64,000 bases of DNA from positions 372,001 to 436,000 of the forward strand of contig NZ_JAGFNP010000003.1 of assembly GCF_017592475.1 (NCBI RefSeq), written 5' to 3'. Made by a program: the position numbers and the translations under genes. This document shows positions 61,944 to 64,000 of the stretch, one piece after another. Source of the stretch: Glycomyces niveus (GTDB lineage: Bacteria > Actinomycetota > Actinomycetes > Mycobacteriales > Micromonosporaceae). Within the stretch, counting starts at the first letter, position 1, and each line of letters begins with the position of its first letter. The notes under the pieces were generated by a model. The model ran no database searches. It was given only the letters and a program-made list of their open reading frames with translations, and was not told the origin of the DNA.

Positions 61944-62159
61944 TCAGGCGTTCCGGTGGATCTGGTGCCCGCCCTGTTCAGTCCACCGGTCGCGGACCAG
62001 GCAGAAGGGGTGGCCGGCGGGGTCGGCGTAGACGTGCCAGCCTTGCTGGTCGTCCAGCAGCACAGCGCCGTTGGCGATGACTTCCGCTTGGGCCTCATCG
62101 AGGTCGGGGACCGCGAAGTCGAGGTGGAACTGCTGCGGGTATGCGGGGTCGGGCCATTG
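61944..62159 (-). pseudogene. Truncated VOC gene, C-terminal half only
   Basis: Reading from 62159 the frame gives QWPDPAYPQQFHLDFAVPDL, continues through HVYADPAGHPFCLVRDRW and stops at 61944. This is the second half of a VOC protein, very like residues 60-118 of the intact gene at 16592-16948 (TWPDPSIPQQMHLDI). An in-frame TAG lies immediately upstream (62160-62162) and no start or first half exists. The nucleotidyltransferase gene ends 44 bases away, so the 5' half was deleted. Confidence 0.75.
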
Positions 62160-62202
62160 CTAGGCGCGGGGTTCCGGGAGCGAGCGGGAGCCTTCTCGGC
62201 GC

Positions 62203-62943
62203 CTAGCCGGCCGGGCGCATGAGGAGGAGGTCGTCGCCCCACTCGTCGAGGGTCTTTTCGTGGCCTGCGTTGCGGGCCAAGGGTTCCACTTGGGCGAAGA
62301 CTTGGCGCTGCAGGGTCGTGTCGCCGGTGGCGGTGATGCGGCTGATGGCGTCGAGGAGCGCGGCCGAGTCCCAGTCCCGCAGCGGGTGGCGCTCGAGCTC
62401 CCATACGAGGGCTTTGTTGTAGGGGCGCGGCCGCAGTTCCAAGGTGAAGAGGAGGTTGAGCAGGTAGCCGACGCTCTCGGCCGCTTCGAGGCGGGACGCC
62501 AGGGCGCGCCCGTCGCGGTGGTTCTTGACCGAGCGGTACAGCATGTTCTGGTAGGCGTCGAGGTGCTCGGCGGCGTCGGCGAAGGCCTTGCGCTCGTCGA
62601 GCCGGCCCTTGGCCGCGAGGAACTCGGTGATGGCGCCTCCGGTGCGGTCCAGGACCACTCGGCTGCGGGCGAGCGCATAGCGCGTGTACTCGGGGAGGAC
62701 ATCGCCGAGGAGGTCGTTGAGCGGCACCACGTTCAGGTCGAGCGTGGAGCTGCGCATGCCGTGGAGCCGCGCGAGTTCGGCTTCCTCGCCTTCGGCGGTG
62801 ATCACGAACAGGTCGTGGTCGGAGTGCTCGGTCGGCAGGCCCTCCATGGACTGGGAGCCGATGAGGAAGAGCCCGACCACGGCGGGGTCGGCTTCGGCGA
62901 TGCGGACGGCGTCCTCGTATGCGAGCGGCTGTGTTTCGGTCAT
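62203..62943 (-). CDS. Nucleotidyltransferase (MNT/aminoglycoside-adenylyltransferase-like)
   Basis: A 246-residue protein with the pol-beta-like motif LFLIGSQSMEGLPTEHSDHDLF (GS..SDxD) near residue 27 and a third acidic position in TLDLNVV. A helical C-terminal region follows (HLDAYQNMLYRSVKNHRDG). Such enzymes transfer nucleotides to drugs, proteins or RNA; no substrate can be named. It overlaps nothing and ends next to the VOC remnant. Confidence 0.8.
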   Translation of the reverse strand: MTETQPLAYEDAVRIAEADPAVVGLFLIGSQSMEGLPTEHSDHDLFVITAEGEEAELARLHGMRSSTLDLNVVPLNDLLGDVLPEYTRYALARSRVVLDRTGGAITEFLAAKGRLDERKAFADAAEHLDAYQNMLYRSVKNHRDGRALASRLEAAESVGYLLNLLFTLELRPRPYNKALVWELERHPLRDWDSAALLDAISRITATGDTTLQRQVFAQVEPLARNAGHEKTLDEWGDDLLLMRPAG

Positions 62944-62994
62944 CTCCGTTGTCTAGCAGCCCTTGCGCGGCAAGGGAAGCGGTTTACCTGGCGG

Positions 62995-63369
62995 TCAGCC
63001 GACGAGGTCGCGTTTGGGGCGGACGACGCAGAACTCGTTGCCCTCCGGGTCGGCCAGGACCGTCCAGGTCTCGTCGCCGGTCTGTCCGATGTCGACGCGG
63101 GTGGCGCCGAGTTCGATGATGCGCTCGATCTCCGCGAGCCGGTCCTCCGCGCTGTCGGCGTTGAGGTCGAAGTGCAGGCGGTTCTTGATCCGCTTGGGCT
63201 CGGTGACCGGCATGAAGCACAGCCCCCAGGCGGCGTCCCGGTCCGGGCCGACGATGACCTCGCGCTCGCGTTCGGAGACGACCTGCCAGCCCAGGACCGC
63301 GGCCCAGAAACGGGCGAGACCGGGCAGGTCGTGCGCGTCGATGACGATGTGGTGGATAGCAACTGCCAT
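62995..63369 (-). CDS. VOC-superfamily (glyoxalase-like) protein
   Basis: A 124-residue single-domain VOC protein: IHHIVIDAHDLPGLARFWAA at the start, LHFDLNADSAEDRLAEIERI in the middle and LADPEGNEFCVV at the end. I chose ATG 63369 because the preceding frame is low-complexity. Function unknown. Confidence 0.87.
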   Translation of the reverse strand: MAVAIHHIVIDAHDLPGLARFWAAVLGWQVVSEREREVIVGPDRDAAWGLCFMPVTEPKRIKNRLHFDLNADSAEDRLAEIERIIELGATRVDIGQTGDETWTVLADPEGNEFCVVRPKRDLVG

Positions 63370-63466
63370 CGCCGCAGTATGCGCCGCCCCGATGCACGCA
63401 GCGGCGCGCGGGTTCGGTTGCGGCAAAACAGGCGCGAGGGAGCCTCGCGATCCCTAGACTGCGGGA

Positions 63467-64000
63467 ATGGCGATTCGATGGACCACCGCGTTCTGGGACT
63501 ACCCCGATGAAGGTTTCGAGAGCGGCACCGCGTTCTGGCTCAAGGTGACCGACTCGACCCTGTCGGAGCGGCGCGGCCCGGACGGCGAGTTCGCGACCCT
63601 CATTCCGGCCGAGGGCGACCCGTACCTGCGGGTGCAGCGCATCCGGGAGGGCAAGGGCGGCAGCCACCTCGACCTGCATGTGGACGACGTCGAAGCCGAG
63701 GCCGAGCGCGCGATCGAGCTCGGCGCGAGCGTGGTCCACCGCGAGCCGGGGCTCGTCGTGCTCAACTCTCCGGCCGGGTTCGTGTTCTGCCTGGTCAGGC
63801 ATCATGGCGAGACGGCGGTGCCGCCGTCGCTCGCCTGGCCGGGCGGGCAGCGCAGCCGCACCGACCAGATCTGCGTCGACATCCCGCCGCAGGCGTTCGA
63901 CCACGAGCTGGCGTTCTGGCAGATGTTCACCACCTGGCGGGGAACCCTCACCGATACCAGGGAGTTCCGGCGGCTCCTGCCGCCGCCGGAGCTTCCGCTG
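63467..64000 (+). CDS. Two-domain VOC protein, cut by window edge
   Basis: Open from ATG 63467 to the end of the window (178 codons). The first VOC domain contains FWLKVTDSTLSERRG, SHLDLHVDDVEAEAERAIEL and SPAGFVFCLV. A second begins near residue 135 (DQICVDIPPQAFDHELAFW). The rest is outside. It diverges from the VOC gene on the left across 97 bases. Confidence 0.85.
   Translation, partial: MAIRWTTAFWDYPDEGFESGTAFWLKVTDSTLSERRGPDGEFATLIPAEGDPYLRVQRIREGKGGSHLDLHVDDVEAEAERAIELGASVVHREPGLVVLNSPAGFVFCLVRHHGETAVPPSLAWPGGQRSRTDQICVDIPPQAFDHELAFWQMFTTWRGTLTDTREFRRLLPPPELPL

Overview
The window is very GC-rich, gene-dense chromosomal DNA with strongly C/G-ending codons. Gene content is that of a high-GC actinomycete: a FolP2-type DHPS homologue, DUF3117, an XRE-DUF5753/DUF397 pair, actinobacterial DapD and HtrA-TatB. 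Glycomycetaceae or a neighbouring family is my best guess; this is inference from content, not a match. I saw no rRNA, tRNA, CRISPR array, insertion sequence or prophage.

Region 1-20.5 kb is housekeeping: SDR, AMMECR1, PhzF, Mrp, UPF0145, divergent dapD/dapE (lysine/diaminopimelate synthesis), a LOG-family nucleotide hydrolase, folP2, an M18 aminopeptidase, then a compact operon of an FtsK-like ATPase, a coiled-coil membrane protein, a DivIVA-domain protein and an unknown. DUF3117, htrA and tatB follow, then an amidohydrolase and ffh. The order dapD/dapE - LOG - folP2 - DivIVA - DUF3117 - htrA - tatB recalls Mycobacterium tuberculosis Rv1201-Rv1229. Here gpgS, tagA and sigE-rseA are absent, mrp has moved, and the FtsK module occupies the gap.

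Region 20.5-36 kb holds amt next to ffh without glnK-glnD, a LacI regulator with a clear promoter/operator and its cytoplasmic clan GH-A glycosidase, mscL, VOC proteins, and a probable nickel importer (lipoprotein plus fused permease) divergent from a GNAT gene across a near-perfect Nur box. A secreted glycerophosphodiesterase with a candidate PHO box and a DUF6270 gene preceded by a large foldback structure follow.

Region 36-48 kb carries an ABC exporter, a CASTOR/POLLUX-like channel, a PCMT/FxLD-type methyltransferase, further enzymes, a LysE exporter and a PrsW-like protease pair, with several perfect palindromes between genes. Region 48-57.3 kb looks like a cell-surface glycan locus: three secreted or anchored proteins (two probable beta-propellers) and two membrane glycosyltransferases. 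One of these, 1384 residues, appears to be a fusion of two genes through a dispersed repeat whose other copy is intergenic at 33.2 kb.

Region 57.4-64 kb is accessory: two overlapping small unknown genes, an XRE/DUF5753 - DUF397 - methyltransferase cassette, a 2H phosphoesterase, a divergent adenosine-deaminase-like enzyme, a truncated VOC pseudogene, a nucleotidyltransferase, and VOC genes running off the right edge.
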